Assembly (NCBI GenBank): GCA_040219235.1 | Contig: JAVJSV010000011.1 | Span: 992,001 to 1,056,000 of the forward strand | From: Rhodospirillaceae bacterium | Lineage (GTDB): Bacteria; Pseudomonadota; Alphaproteobacteria; Rhodospirillales; Rhodospirillaceae | DNA: 64,000 bases | Direction of reading: 5' to 3' | In this document: one piece after another, positions 9,455 to 18,402 of the stretch | Numbering within the stretch: position 1 is the stretch's first letter | Layout of the letters: every line of letters begins with the position of its first letter | Program-made: the position numbers and the translations under genes | The notes under the pieces: model-generated | Told to the model about the DNA's origin: nothing | What the model saw: the letters and a program-made list of their open reading frames with translations, nothing else | The model's database searches: none

Positions 9455-10576
9455 TTAAGTTAGAAGGTCATAGGTGAAGGGACTGGTGACAAAACCAGCA
9501 AAGGCGTTAACGTAGTTTTCCTGCTGAATGCTGAGGTTCTCCAGATTGATCTGCATGGCTTGAACCTGCTGCTGGCCTTCAATGAGCAGCTTATTGACGT
9601 CGTCTGCCTGTTTCAGGCGCGCATTTGTCTTTTCCCCAGCCAAGCGGTCGAACTCGCGGTCGATGCGGTTCGAGTCAGACGCAACTTTTGCCTCTGCTTC
9701 AGCAATTTTACCTTCGCCAAGGGTCAAAAGCACTTCTGCCTTGTCAATTGCTTTCTGGGCACGAGAACGCCCTTCTGCTGTTGATAGGCCATCGTAAAAC
9801 CAGGAGGGCATCAGCTCAATACCGCTCCTTTTCAGCTTGCCGTTGAAGGTTTTTGGGTCGGCATCCGGGTCGACGCTGATTTGCAGCGTGATATCGTTCG
9901 TCTTTTCATCATGGTTGATCAGCGTGACCGCATTTCTTGTGGAGGCCGCACTGCTGATCACTTGATTGCCAACGGTTGTGGTTTTGAGCGCAACGCCTTG
10001 AATTTGAGAGAACTGTTGCAGCAGATCAACGCCGAGCTCGGGAATCCAGACGGTGCCGTCATTAACCTCAATGCGATAGTCAGATCCAATATGCGTGCCT
10101 TGAAGCAATGTTGTGCGAATGCCCAAATCACTGCGGTATTCCACCTGATTGGGTGTAAAGTCGTCACGATTGATGGCCCCGACAATATTAAAGCCTTTGC
10201 CGATTTTGTCGGCTTGGTCGTTGATTTTGTTAAAAGCGAGGTCAAACTGTGAGGCACGAAACTCAATATCTTCGTCCGATTCTCCAGCCTGCGCGACTGT
10301 CGTGCGGAGATCCAGCAACAACTCTCTTATTTTGTCAGCGGCCTCACGACCGGTTTCAACCCCAACACTGGCATTGTTGATTTGCGCTTTGACGGAAATA
10401 TAGCGGTCGCTCTGTGAATCAATGAGCGCTGCTTTTTCCGTAAAATTTTCGTCAATCGCGACTTTTTGTACAGCAAAGCGCATAGCGGCTGTATCGCGAA
10501 TTTGCTCAAAGAGAAAATTCGGGGTTGCAACAAAGACGCTCGTATTGTTTTGCGCGGCCTGAAGGATGCCTACCAC
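9455..10576 (-). CDS. Divergent flagellin/FlgL-like protein of unknown role
   Basis: 373 aa from a GTG start at 10576 with GGAG about 9 bp upstream. Residues ~70-135 follow the flagellin D1 helical pattern: 'SVGVETGREAADKIRELLLDL', then 'SQFDLAFNKINDQADKIGKGFN', which lines up with the flagellins' 'SQFNELRSQVDNLAEDSSFN'. The C-terminal 100 residues are heptad-rich coiled coil ending 'QINLENLSIQQENYVNAFAGFV'. The canonical flagellin N-terminus is absent. It lies upstream of fliK in the same orientation, 234 bp away. It may be a hook-associated or minor axial protein; the family is not recognised with certainty. Confidence 0.5.
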   Translation of the reverse strand: MVGILQAAQNNTSVFVATPNFLFEQIRDTAAMRFAVQKVAIDENFTEKAALIDSQSDRYISVKAQINNASVGVETGREAADKIRELLLDLRTTVAQAGESDEDIEFRASQFDLAFNKINDQADKIGKGFNIVGAINRDDFTPNQVEYRSDLGIRTTLLQGTHIGSDYRIEVNDGTVWIPELGVDLLQQFSQIQGVALKTTTVGNQVISSAASTRNAVTLINHDEKTNDITLQISVDPDADPKTFNGKLKRSGIELMPSWFYDGLSTAEGRSRAQKAIDKAEVLLTLGEGKIAEAEAKVASDSNRIDREFDRLAGEKTNARLKQADDVNKLLIEGQQQVQAMQINLENLSIQQENYVNAFAGFVTSPFTYDLLT

Positions 10577-10714
10577 TTTATTACTCCACGAAGCTTTCTT
10601 GCTCGCATAAGTTTGCGCTTCTGCGCACTAAATAAGGGCCGTACTAACCCTATTAACGCGTAGAAATTACCACGAGTTGCAAACTATTCCAACAAATCCC
10701 ATATCAGCCTCCGA

Positions 10715-12451
10715 TTACCAGGACCTTAACGCCTGGCAGATTTGGCTGAAAACGGGCCTCCAGTCGCCACGGTCAGGCTGCCGGAACAACCGCATACTGT
10801 CGTACCAGGCCGTGGTTTCTCGCCCGAGTCCCCAACGGTAATCGGGCATAAAGGGTAACAGGATCCAAGTGGGTTTACCCAGTGCGGCGGAGAGGTGGAT
10901 TACAGATGTATCCACACCGATCACCAGGTCGAGTTGATCAATAACCGCGGCGGTATCTGCGAAGGTCCTCACTTTGTCCTCGCATTGGAAAATAATCCGC
11001 TGCTCAGGGAAGGCAATGACATCTTTGCTCCGGGGGCCGACCTGAAGGGCGACAAAGTCTGCATCGGTTGAGTCAAACAGCGATAAAAAGGACTCGATGT
11101 CCACCTTCCGGCGTCCCTCAATTTTATTGTCTGGTGAGCCGGCCCAGACGAGACCAATGCGGCGTTTCCCGGTGTCGGCAAGGGTTAGTGACGCTGACCG
11201 TTGTGAAGGGGCAGCGAGATAACCTGCACTTGCCGGTGTTCGTGCCCCATTATAGTGGAGCAGCCTGGGGAGAGAGAGCAGGGGGGTATGGAGATCCGCA
11301 GCGGGCAATGTGGTTCCCGCCGGGACAATGGCATCAAGGCCGGGAAGATCTTTTAAGAGGTTCACCAAAGGCGGTTGGCATTCCAAAATGACCTGCCCGC
11401 CGTCTTTTGGAATATCAGATAGAAACCGTGAAAACTGAATCGTATCTCCAAAACCTTGCTCCGCATGCACCAGTACTGTTCGGCCATTCAGAGAATCCCC
11501 TGTCCAAGCAGGCATATCGAAGGCGCGTTTTGAGAACTCATCGAGATTCCAACGCCATTCAAGTTCTTCCCAGCCGCGCTGGAAACGACCGGTCAGCAGC
11601 AACAGCCATGCTAAATTATAATGCGCTTCTGTATTGTCCGGGTTCATCTTGAGGGCGCGATTTAAATCTGTTTCAGCGCCCTTAAGGTCCCCGACATGCA
11701 ATTTGCAGACAGCAAGGTTGGTTAAGGCATCCCAGCGGTCAGGGTGCGTGGTCAGCAGAATTTCTAAAACAGGTCCTGCTTCTTGAGGGCGCTCACGTTT
11801 GATGAGGAGTGTCGCTAGATTATAGGCGGCGTCCTGGTCTTTCGGGTTGAGCTTGAGCGCAGTCCTTAAAGCCTGCTCAGCCTCATCGCCTCGGCCCTGC
11901 AGTTCCAGAACATTGCCCAGATTTGCGTGGGCTACGGGCAATGACGGGTTAAGTGAAATTGCTTGGCGATAGTAGGATTCAGCCTCGGCATAGCGTTTCA
12001 AGGCGCGGCATGTGACGCCAAGGTCGTTTAAGATGTTTGTGTCTTGAGGGGTAAGTGCTTGCGCTTTTAAAAAACTGTCCAGGGCTTCTGTGCGCCGCGC
12101 GCACTTGAGCTCTGTCTTACCTTTGAGCCGCCAGAGAGCGCTCTCATTCGGAAACAGCGCCGCCGATTTTTCCAGGACGCTAAGGGCTTCTTCAAAACGG
12201 TCTGCCTTTGTCAGCGCCAAGGATAAGGCAATCTTGGCTTCAATACTGTCGTCTGGCTGGGCGGCAATGGTGAGATGACGCAGCGCCTCGTCTACCTGTT
12301 GTCGGTCCATGGCAATGAGGCCAAGGCCCAGGTTACAGAGCTCAAGAGAACCGCCCGAGGCCAAAGCGTTATCGTAGGCTTGCTTGGCCGCCGCAAGATC
12401 ACCAGACAAATACAAGGCACGGGCGCTGTTTATGTCTTCAGTGCTGGTCAT
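10715..12451 (-). CDS. TPR protein with C-terminal GT9-like glycosyltransferase domain
   Basis: 578 aa. Residues ~5-300 are tandem TPRs ('AHANLGNVLELQGRGDEAEQ', 'AAYNLATLLIKRERPQEAG', 'AHYNLAWLLLLTGRFQRGW'). The C-terminal half resembles the GT-B fold of family 9 glycosyltransferases: 'RTVLVHAEQGFGDTIQFSRF' and 'VIGVDTSVIHLSAALGKPTWILLP'. The combination resembles Caulobacter FlmG, in which TPRs bind flagellin and the C-terminal domain transfers sugar. It is divergent from a paralogue at 12556 with the same architecture. The donor sugar cannot be read from the sequence. Confidence 0.75.
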   Translation of the reverse strand: MTSTEDINSARALYLSGDLAAAKQAYDNALASGGSLELCNLGLGLIAMDRQQVDEALRHLTIAAQPDDSIEAKIALSLALTKADRFEEALSVLEKSAALFPNESALWRLKGKTELKCARRTEALDSFLKAQALTPQDTNILNDLGVTCRALKRYAEAESYYRQAISLNPSLPVAHANLGNVLELQGRGDEAEQALRTALKLNPKDQDAAYNLATLLIKRERPQEAGPVLEILLTTHPDRWDALTNLAVCKLHVGDLKGAETDLNRALKMNPDNTEAHYNLAWLLLLTGRFQRGWEELEWRWNLDEFSKRAFDMPAWTGDSLNGRTVLVHAEQGFGDTIQFSRFLSDIPKDGGQVILECQPPLVNLLKDLPGLDAIVPAGTTLPAADLHTPLLSLPRLLHYNGARTPASAGYLAAPSQRSASLTLADTGKRRIGLVWAGSPDNKIEGRRKVDIESFLSLFDSTDADFVALQVGPRSKDVIAFPEQRIIFQCEDKVRTFADTAAVIDQLDLVIGVDTSVIHLSAALGKPTWILLPFMPDYRWGLGRETTAWYDSMRLFRQPDRGDWRPVFSQICQALRSW

Positions 12452-12555
12452 CTGTGCGTTACTTACCCGTCATCCCGTCGTATGGTTCGGCTCCCAGACA
12501 TGACATAAGTAGCCTTAGTCTTGGCTGATCGCCTTTTCCACATGATAATCCCTCA

Positions 12556-14103
12556 ATGACAATAGACACAGACCTGATCGACGGCTTTTTGCAAGATGCG
12601 GAGGGTGCCATTGCCCGCAGCGCAATGAAGCAGGCAAAAGTTCTGTATCAAGGGGTGCTGCGTGTTGATGAAACCAATATCACCGCTTTAACTCAACTGG
12701 GTGCGTTGGCTTTTGCTGATGCAGATTTTCATCAAGCGCTGGTTTTTTATGGACTGGCTATTGAGCAAGAAAACCGGGACCCTGATATTCACCACGCTTT
12801 GGCGGCCGTGTACTGGAAGCTCGGTCAAACTGATAAGGCGGAGCGAGCGTTCGACACAGCTTTGCGGATTGAGCCAAATCACGAGCCAGCCCTGATGGAC
12901 AAAGCCCGGCTTTTACAGTCGCTCGGTAGACTGGATGAGTCTGAGCAGTTGTATTTGCAACTCACTTCAAAAAACACTTCGCGGGTGGATGCGATTTTCA
13001 ATCGTGGCGTCGTCATGTTTCGCAAGGGCAACTTGGTTGCGGCAGAGCGGTGGTTTCGCCAGGCTGCAAGACTCGACCCCAATGGGTCTCGACCGATGAT
13101 TAATTTGGCGCTGATTTATCGTTACTGGGGGCGCTATGAGGCGGCCCGCACGTTGCTGACCCAAGTTATTGAGCGCGACCCTGATCAAGTCGACGCCCAT
13201 TGGAATTTAGCGAACCTGGATCTTTTATTGGGCAACTTGAAAGACGGTTTTGTCCGCAAAGAATGGCGATTTAAGAGGGCGGGTTTCCTGCCGCCGCGGC
13301 GCGATCTGCCCATGTGGGATGGCTCCAGTGACACCGGCAAAGGCTTGCTCCTTGTTGTCGAGCAGGGGTTTGGCGATACCATCCAAATGGTGCGCTTTGC
13401 CAAAACCTTATCTGATCAGGGACACAGGGTCGGCATTGAGGCGCAACCAACGCTGCATGGCCTTTTATCGACTGTGCCCGGCATCTCTGATGTGCTGGCC
13501 CCAGGGGAGCCGTCTAATGAGTACAGCTATTGGCTGCCCATTATGTCGTTGCCAGCGGCGCTGGGTATTGAAGAAAACACAATCCCGCGGGCTGTACCCT
13601 ATGTGTCTGTGCCGGTAAAAACGCCGCGTCCACATTTGGGAGGCGCGGGCATAAAGGTTGGTTTGGTCTGGCGGGGAAATCCCAAGCATGAAACCGATCA
13701 TCTCAGATCCATACCGTTGTCCTTTTGGGGTGAGATCTTAAAGATCCCGGGTGTTGATTTTTATAGCCTTCAGGTTGGCACAGACGGTACAGAGCTTCAG
13801 GCTGCACAAAAGAAGTATAACATCACTGACGTTGCGCCAGAGTTAACAGATTTTAGTGCCACCGCTGCTTGGGTTAATCAGCTTGATTATGTGATTACGG
13901 TTGATACGGCCATGGCCCATCTCGCTGGTGCCATGAAAAAGCCGGTCTGGCTTTTGGTGTCACCGGCCAATGATTGGCGATGGATGAAGGGTCGGCATGA
14001 CTCGCCCTGGTACCGCACCCTGCACATCTTCCGCGCCGCGCGCATTGGGCGCTGGCATGATTTGATCAGCAAGGTTGCTCGCATACTGGAGCAACGCGTA
14101 TAA
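12556..14103 (+). CDS. TPR protein with C-terminal GT9-like glycosyltransferase domain (paralogue)
   Basis: 515 aa. It has the same architecture as the divergent neighbour at 10715-12451: N-terminal TPRs (to about residue 230, e.g. 'IHHALAAVYWKLGQTDKAER') and a C-terminal GT-B domain with 'LLLVVEQGFGDTIQMVRFAK' and 'ITVDTAMAHLAGAMKKPVWLL', ending 'DWRWMKGRHDSPWYRTLHIF'. Likely a cytoplasmic protein glycosyltransferase acting on flagellin or a flagellar component, inferred from location and the FlmG-like layout. A small unknown gene follows after a triple 14-bp repeat. Confidence 0.75.
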   Translation: MTIDTDLIDGFLQDAEGAIARSAMKQAKVLYQGVLRVDETNITALTQLGALAFADADFHQALVFYGLAIEQENRDPDIHHALAAVYWKLGQTDKAERAFDTALRIEPNHEPALMDKARLLQSLGRLDESEQLYLQLTSKNTSRVDAIFNRGVVMFRKGNLVAAERWFRQAARLDPNGSRPMINLALIYRYWGRYEAARTLLTQVIERDPDQVDAHWNLANLDLLLGNLKDGFVRKEWRFKRAGFLPPRRDLPMWDGSSDTGKGLLLVVEQGFGDTIQMVRFAKTLSDQGHRVGIEAQPTLHGLLSTVPGISDVLAPGEPSNEYSYWLPIMSLPAALGIEENTIPRAVPYVSVPVKTPRPHLGGAGIKVGLVWRGNPKHETDHLRSIPLSFWGEILKIPGVDFYSLQVGTDGTELQAAQKKYNITDVAPELTDFSATAAWVNQLDYVITVDTAMAHLAGAMKKPVWLLVSPANDWRWMKGRHDSPWYRTLHIFRAARIGRWHDLISKVARILEQRV

Positions 14104-14118
14104 ATCGCGGCAACGCCC

Positions 14119-14160
14119 GGGACTTAGAACCAGGGACTTAGAACCAGGGGCTTAGAATGA
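14119..14160. repeat. Three tandem 14-bp repeats spanning a start codon
   Basis: Units GGGACTTAGAACCA (14119-14132 and 14133-14146) and GGGGCTTAGAATGA (14147-14160) are tandem. The third, diverged unit contains the ATG of the next gene at 14157. A slippage duplication of a leader segment is the simplest reading; the copies would alter spacing or stop codons upstream of that gene. Confidence 0.85.
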
Positions 14161-14810
14161 GTGATGATATTCCGGTAATTTTTGCGCAGACGACGTTAAA
14201 GCCGCGACCTGTGGTGATATTTTTGTCAGCAACGCATGCGACCCAAATGGAGCAGTACGTAGTTGCAGGGTGGCGCGTTCTGCATGTACAGGATTTTAAG
14301 GGGTGCGACATTCCCCGAGATCTGCCGATAGATGTGTTCGACCCAGCATCTCTGGATGCTGCGCCTTGTCTTGTCATTGGTGACATCGTGCATTTGACTG
14401 ACGACTGGCGGCATATGGTGACGGTGTTCACGCCGGAGTCCGTTAAGATTAACGCAGCCTTTACAGAAGATGCGACGAAAGTAACCGAGGTGTCTGCTTT
14501 TCTGACAGACCAAAAGTACACCATGTGCGCGTCTTATTGGCGAAACGATAATTCGTTCGGCCATCGCATTCTTGATCGCATTGATGCGTTATCCGTGTTT
14601 CAACCAACGCCGTGGACCCAACTGAATCTTATTGGTTACAGGGAAACCGCAAAAGCCGCTGATATGGTGCGCTTTGGTCGGTTTTATGCGGGGCAGGAAC
14701 AGCGTATTGGAGACCTCGAAGTCAAAAGCGCCATCCGGGCAGATCACATCAGTCAACTAGAAGCAGCCATGATGGCCCTGCAAACGCGCCGCGATTCTTC
14801 AGAAGGTTGA
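14157..14810 (+). CDS. Hypothetical protein in glycosylation locus
   Basis: 217 aa with no family recognised. It looks soluble: an alpha/beta-like first half ('VVIFLSATHATQMEQYVVAGWRVLHVQDF') and a helical tail from about 185 with coiled-coil character ('EQRIGDLEVKSAIRADHISQ'). It begins 53 bp after the TPR-glycosyltransferase stop and is probably co-transcribed with it, which suggests a role in glycan modification or transfer, but nothing catalytic is visible. It converges with the gene ending at 14815. Confidence 0.55.
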   Translation: MSDDIPVIFAQTTLKPRPVVIFLSATHATQMEQYVVAGWRVLHVQDFKGCDIPRDLPIDVFDPASLDAAPCLVIGDIVHLTDDWRHMVTVFTPESVKINAAFTEDATKVTEVSAFLTDQKYTMCASYWRNDNSFGHRILDRIDALSVFQPTPWTQLNLIGYRETAKAADMVRFGRFYAGQEQRIGDLEVKSAIRADHISQLEAAMMALQTRRDSSEG

Positions 14811-14814
14811 TCGT

Positions 14815-16587
14815 TCAGGAAAGTGAGTTTAGGCGCTCTGCAAAGATATGCCACAAAGCCTGTCCGACCTGACCACCGATATAATCAGAGCGCCCAAGTC
14901 CGGCCTGGCGTGCCATGTCTTCAACGGCCTCGGCCATTTCCTCGCGCAAGTCTTGGTCGCGGCCCAATCGCACCGCGACGGATACATAATCATCCGGGGA
15001 TTGTGTGACCAACACTTCCAATTCGATTTCTTCAAGCAAGGCGGCGCTTTGCCGGCAGCGTGCTTGTGTGCCATCAAGCACGATAGGCGGGCAACCACAC
15101 ATCAAGGGGTCAATCACCGAGACGGCACCAGAGTAAGGGAAGCTATCGAGGTAGACATCGGCCAACTGAAGCAGGCCCAGAATAGGCGCACGCGAGGGCT
15201 GAGGCTCTAGTAAATGTAAGCGGTCAATGTCGATGCCAGCCGCCGTAAACCGCTGGTTTAGAAAACGCACAAAGCTGCGCCGCTGCGGATATTGCGCTGA
15301 CCAGTTTGGATTGAACGGATACAGCACAAGGTGAGAGCCGGGCGTGGCGCTGAGGATGTCGGTCCAGGCTTTCACGAGGTCAGGCCCAATTTTAAAAGCG
15401 TTCGCGCCAGACACATAGATGATGCCGTCTTCGGGTAGACTGAAGTCGCTGCGCGTCAAATCCTGTGGTTCGGTCGCGCTGTCGATAAACTGATAGTGGT
15501 TGGACGACCCTTCAATAAGAATAAGGTCTTCCGTGTACTCTTCCTCTGATCCCTCCAACTCATTCAAAGCGCCGTTGATGTAGTAGTCAACGGTATCAAA
15601 GCCGGTGGTTATCGGGCAGGCGTGCATCGCAACTTGCAGACGGGCGAGGCGCTGGGCCATGAGTTGTGTCCAGGGAAAGGAGCATGCATTGGTCAGGTTG
15701 GCCGCGCCGATAAGAATGTCTAAATCTTCCTGAACGATAATCTCTGCCGCCGCAGCAATGTCATCTACGGGCAGGGCGATTAACGCATCGGCTAAGTCAT
15801 CCACACCGCGGCTCACGCTATCTATGGCAGCGTCTGGCACGAAAGCGGTGATTGAAAATCTGTCTTTGGACAGACCAAATAGATGCCCTCGAATCGCGGC
15901 CATTTCTGACTGAGAGCCTGGACTTAAAATGCCAATGCTTAACTTTTCGGGCATGTCAGTAGGCCAGCTCACGGTGGCATCTCGCCTTACACCAGAGATA
16001 TCAAGGTGCTGCTGAATCAATTCAGCCCGTTGGATGGCGATCTGCTTGAGGGAAGTGTCTTCGCCGTAAACTGGCGTCAGGATAAAGGCGTCGAGAAATC
16101 CCGCCAGGACGGCGCGTCTAAAATCCGGCTCATCAATAACGCGGGCGGCTTTATGAATCTCTTCGACAGATTTCATCAGATGAGTCAGGGCTTGTCGCCG
16201 CGCACCATCCCGGTCAAAAAACTGCGGCAGGCCCAAGAAGGCTCTGACCATGGTTGCAACGATCTCTGTCGGAACGTCAATAAGTTCAAACGACCGTTCA
16301 ATCCGGTATGAGAACATAAACAACGACAGAGCGAGGTAGGCGCAGGATTTTCTTACTGGGTCGTGTTCTACGGTCAGCATGCGATGGCATCGCTCAGCGA
16401 CAGCCTGATCCGCTTTGGTCATACTCAGGTGGCGTAAACCTGAGTTGTACATGGTTGCCAGCGCATCGCCTGAGGCAGCGTTGCAAAGCGCGGATATTTT
16501 TTCCAGACGCGCATCGAGGCAAATTTCGGCAAGCTCTAACCTAAGAGCCCGCAACTTCGCTTCGGTTTCTGCATCCATATCAGCCAT
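14815..16587 (-). CDS. OGT-like (GT41-type) glycosyltransferase without TPRs
   Basis: 590 aa. The C-terminal half has the SPINDLY/OGT catalytic pattern: 'IIYVSGANAFKIGPDLVKAW' and 'ADVYLDSFPYSGAVSVIDPL' followed by 'MCGCPPIVLDG', equivalent to the 'DTFPYNG...T..EALWMGVP' motif of the other OGT-like proteins in this window. The N-terminal ~200 residues are helical but lack clear TPR consensus. Its start overlaps the waaA-like gene's end by 8 bp, so the two are probably translationally coupled. A protein-O-glycosylation role is inferred from the family and the flagellin context. Confidence 0.65.
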   Translation of the reverse strand: MADMDAETEAKLRALRLELAEICLDARLEKISALCNAASGDALATMYNSGLRHLSMTKADQAVAERCHRMLTVEHDPVRKSCAYLALSLFMFSYRIERSFELIDVPTEIVATMVRAFLGLPQFFDRDGARRQALTHLMKSVEEIHKAARVIDEPDFRRAVLAGFLDAFILTPVYGEDTSLKQIAIQRAELIQQHLDISGVRRDATVSWPTDMPEKLSIGILSPGSQSEMAAIRGHLFGLSKDRFSITAFVPDAAIDSVSRGVDDLADALIALPVDDIAAAAEIIVQEDLDILIGAANLTNACSFPWTQLMAQRLARLQVAMHACPITTGFDTVDYYINGALNELEGSEEEYTEDLILIEGSSNHYQFIDSATEPQDLTRSDFSLPEDGIIYVSGANAFKIGPDLVKAWTDILSATPGSHLVLYPFNPNWSAQYPQRRSFVRFLNQRFTAAGIDIDRLHLLEPQPSRAPILGLLQLADVYLDSFPYSGAVSVIDPLMCGCPPIVLDGTQARCRQSAALLEEIELEVLVTQSPDDYVSVAVRLGRDQDLREEMAEAVEDMARQAGLGRSDYIGGQVGQALWHIFAERLNSLS

Positions 16588-17872
16588 GATTGAGCCCCCT
16601 GGGCACCACTTTCAAGAGGTCCTGAATGGCGGCTAAGACGTCTCCCACCGCATCAGACCCGGTCAGCGCAATCTCTTTGGCGGCCAGGGCCAAAGCCTGT
16701 CTGGTGTCTGCGGAGCCAAATAGCGCACTAACCGTCATAGCCAGTTCATTTTCATTCGCCACCTGAAGGGCCATTTTTTTGCGCACCATCATTGCCGCAA
16801 CATCATCGAAATTTTCCATATGCGGGCCAAACACTATGGCACATTCGAAATGGGCTGGTTCAATAGGATTTTGGCCACCCTTAGCGCCGTCTCTAACGGT
16901 AAGGCTTTTTCCCATAAAAACGATAGGGGCCACGGTGAAGAAGGACCCTAACTCGCCGAGGGTGTCCGCCACATAAATACTGGTCGTGTTCGTAATCTCT
17001 TGACCGGCGCCACGGTGCACGATTTGCAGGTTTTCGTTTCTGCCTTGTTTGACAATCTCTGACCCGCGATGGGGATGGCGCGGCACAACTATGGTCAGAA
17101 CATTAGGATATTTATCGGCCAAGATTTTATGCACAGAGAAGATGATGTCTTCTTCGCCAGGGTGTGTGCTTGCAGCAAGCCACAGTGGTCGCTGACCAAT
17201 CATAGATTTTAGCTCGGCCACCGTTTTTTGGTCCACCGGCAGCGGCGGGGCCGCCAACTTCAAATTGCTGGCGACCTTGACTTGCCTGGCGCCGAGTGCA
17301 CGAAATTTCTCCGCGTGTTCGTTCGATTGTGCCAAAACCAGATCAATGCAGTTCATCACGGCTTTAGCTGCACCGGGAAATCGCGCCCAGCCTTTTACCG
17401 TGCGGCCTGACAAGCGCCCATTGATGATGAGAACTGGAACGCCGCCATCTTTCAGCGCGATTAGCGTGTTTGGCCACAGCTCTGATTCCATGCGAACGGC
17501 GATGTTGGGTTGCCAATGACTCAGAAATTTCGAAATCCAGGCCCGTCTGTCCATGGGGGCGAATTGATGAATAACCCGCGTGGGCAGGCGCTCTGCCATA
17601 AGGCGTGCACTGGTGGTTGTGCCGGTGGTCAGGAGAACATGCATTCCCGAGGTGTCGATTAGATTTTGAATGAGCGGCAATACAGCCAGAGACTCTCCAA
17701 CACTCGCGGCGTGGCACCACACCAGTACGCCCTCGGGGCGGCGCAGTGCAGACAGCCCTCGGCGTTCCGCCAATCGCAGGGGTTCTTCTTTGCCACGCCA
17801 TGATCTGACCCGCAGCAGAGCTCGCAAAGGCCACGCGGCAATATCCGTAAGAAAGGCGTAAAGAGAGAGCAT
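16580..17872 (-). CDS. waaA: 3-deoxy-D-manno-octulosonate transferase (WaaA/KdtA, GT30)
   Basis: 430 aa from ATG at 17872 (a TTG 9 bp upstream is less likely). WaaA transfers Kdo from CMP-Kdo to lipid A precursor at the inner membrane. Family signatures are visible: 'WCHAASVGESLAVLPLI' with the catalytic-base Glu, 'LLTTGTTTSARLM', 'ESELWPN', 'INGRLSG', 'VPRHPHRG' and 'GGQNPIEPAHF' (usually GGHNPLEPA). It is placed inside the flagellin glycosylation block and coupled to an OGT-like gene, not next to lpxK. It may be the housekeeping enzyme or a paralogue recruited to put a Kdo- or nonulosonate-type sugar on flagellin; the sequence does not decide. Confidence 0.85.
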   Translation of the reverse strand: MLSLYAFLTDIAAWPLRALLRVRSWRGKEEPLRLAERRGLSALRRPEGVLVWCHAASVGESLAVLPLIQNLIDTSGMHVLLTTGTTTSARLMAERLPTRVIHQFAPMDRRAWISKFLSHWQPNIAVRMESELWPNTLIALKDGGVPVLIINGRLSGRTVKGWARFPGAAKAVMNCIDLVLAQSNEHAEKFRALGARQVKVASNLKLAAPPLPVDQKTVAELKSMIGQRPLWLAASTHPGEEDIIFSVHKILADKYPNVLTIVVPRHPHRGSEIVKQGRNENLQIVHRGAGQEITNTTSIYVADTLGELGSFFTVAPIVFMGKSLTVRDGAKGGQNPIEPAHFECAIVFGPHMENFDDVAAMMVRKKMALQVANENELAMTVSALFGSADTRQALALAAKEIALTGSDAVGDVLAAIQDLLKVVPRGLNHG

Positions 17873-17958
17873 TAACGTCAAGCAGCCATATCAATATCTC
17901 CAGGCGCAGGACTGCGTCTGGGGTCGGCCGTCATTATGACGTGAAACGCAGGTTTTGG

Positions 17959-18249
17959 TTAGGACTTACCCGGGATGAGGTAGTCAACCATGGATTCAGC
18001 TTTTGGCGCTTCTTGGCCAGCGGCGGCGGCTTGTTCGCGGATCCAAGCTTTCGCTTCCTCAGCATCCACAGGTGTTTGCTTAAGAAGGATAGTCATGACA
18101 GCCTGAGTTGCAAACATATTGGCCGCCAGATCGTCAATTGCGCCAAGCAGCATCTCAAATTGATCTGTGTTTGATTCGGCCAGGCCCTCCATGTCGTCGG
18201 ACACCTTGGACAGAAGGCCTTTGACTTGGCTCATCATGAAATCGGACAT
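17959..18249 (-). CDS. Small hypothetical protein
   Basis: 96 aa, acidic and helical ('MSQVKGLLSKVSDDMEGLAE', 'MLLGAIDDLAANMFATQAVM'), with no family recognised and no signal or membrane segment. The start has a GGGAG sequence about 7 bp upstream (GAAAGGGAGTTTCC on the minus strand), which favours a real gene. It lies between the waaA-like gene and a divergent glycosyltransferase. Confidence 0.6.
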   Translation of the reverse strand: MSDFMMSQVKGLLSKVSDDMEGLAESNTDQFEMLLGAIDDLAANMFATQAVMTILLKQTPVDAEEAKAWIREQAAAAGQEAPKAESMVDYLIPGKS

Positions 18250-18402
18250 GGAAACTCCCTTTCTACACTGAGAGCGAACGCTGTTTTGTTCGCGTCATCT
18301 CGTCTGTTCTGCTGAAATCGCATACATTTATGATTTACAGCGTTAATTCTATACCCCACTCCTCTTTGCGTAATCCACTTTGGTAAACAAGCTCTTAAGG
18401 AT

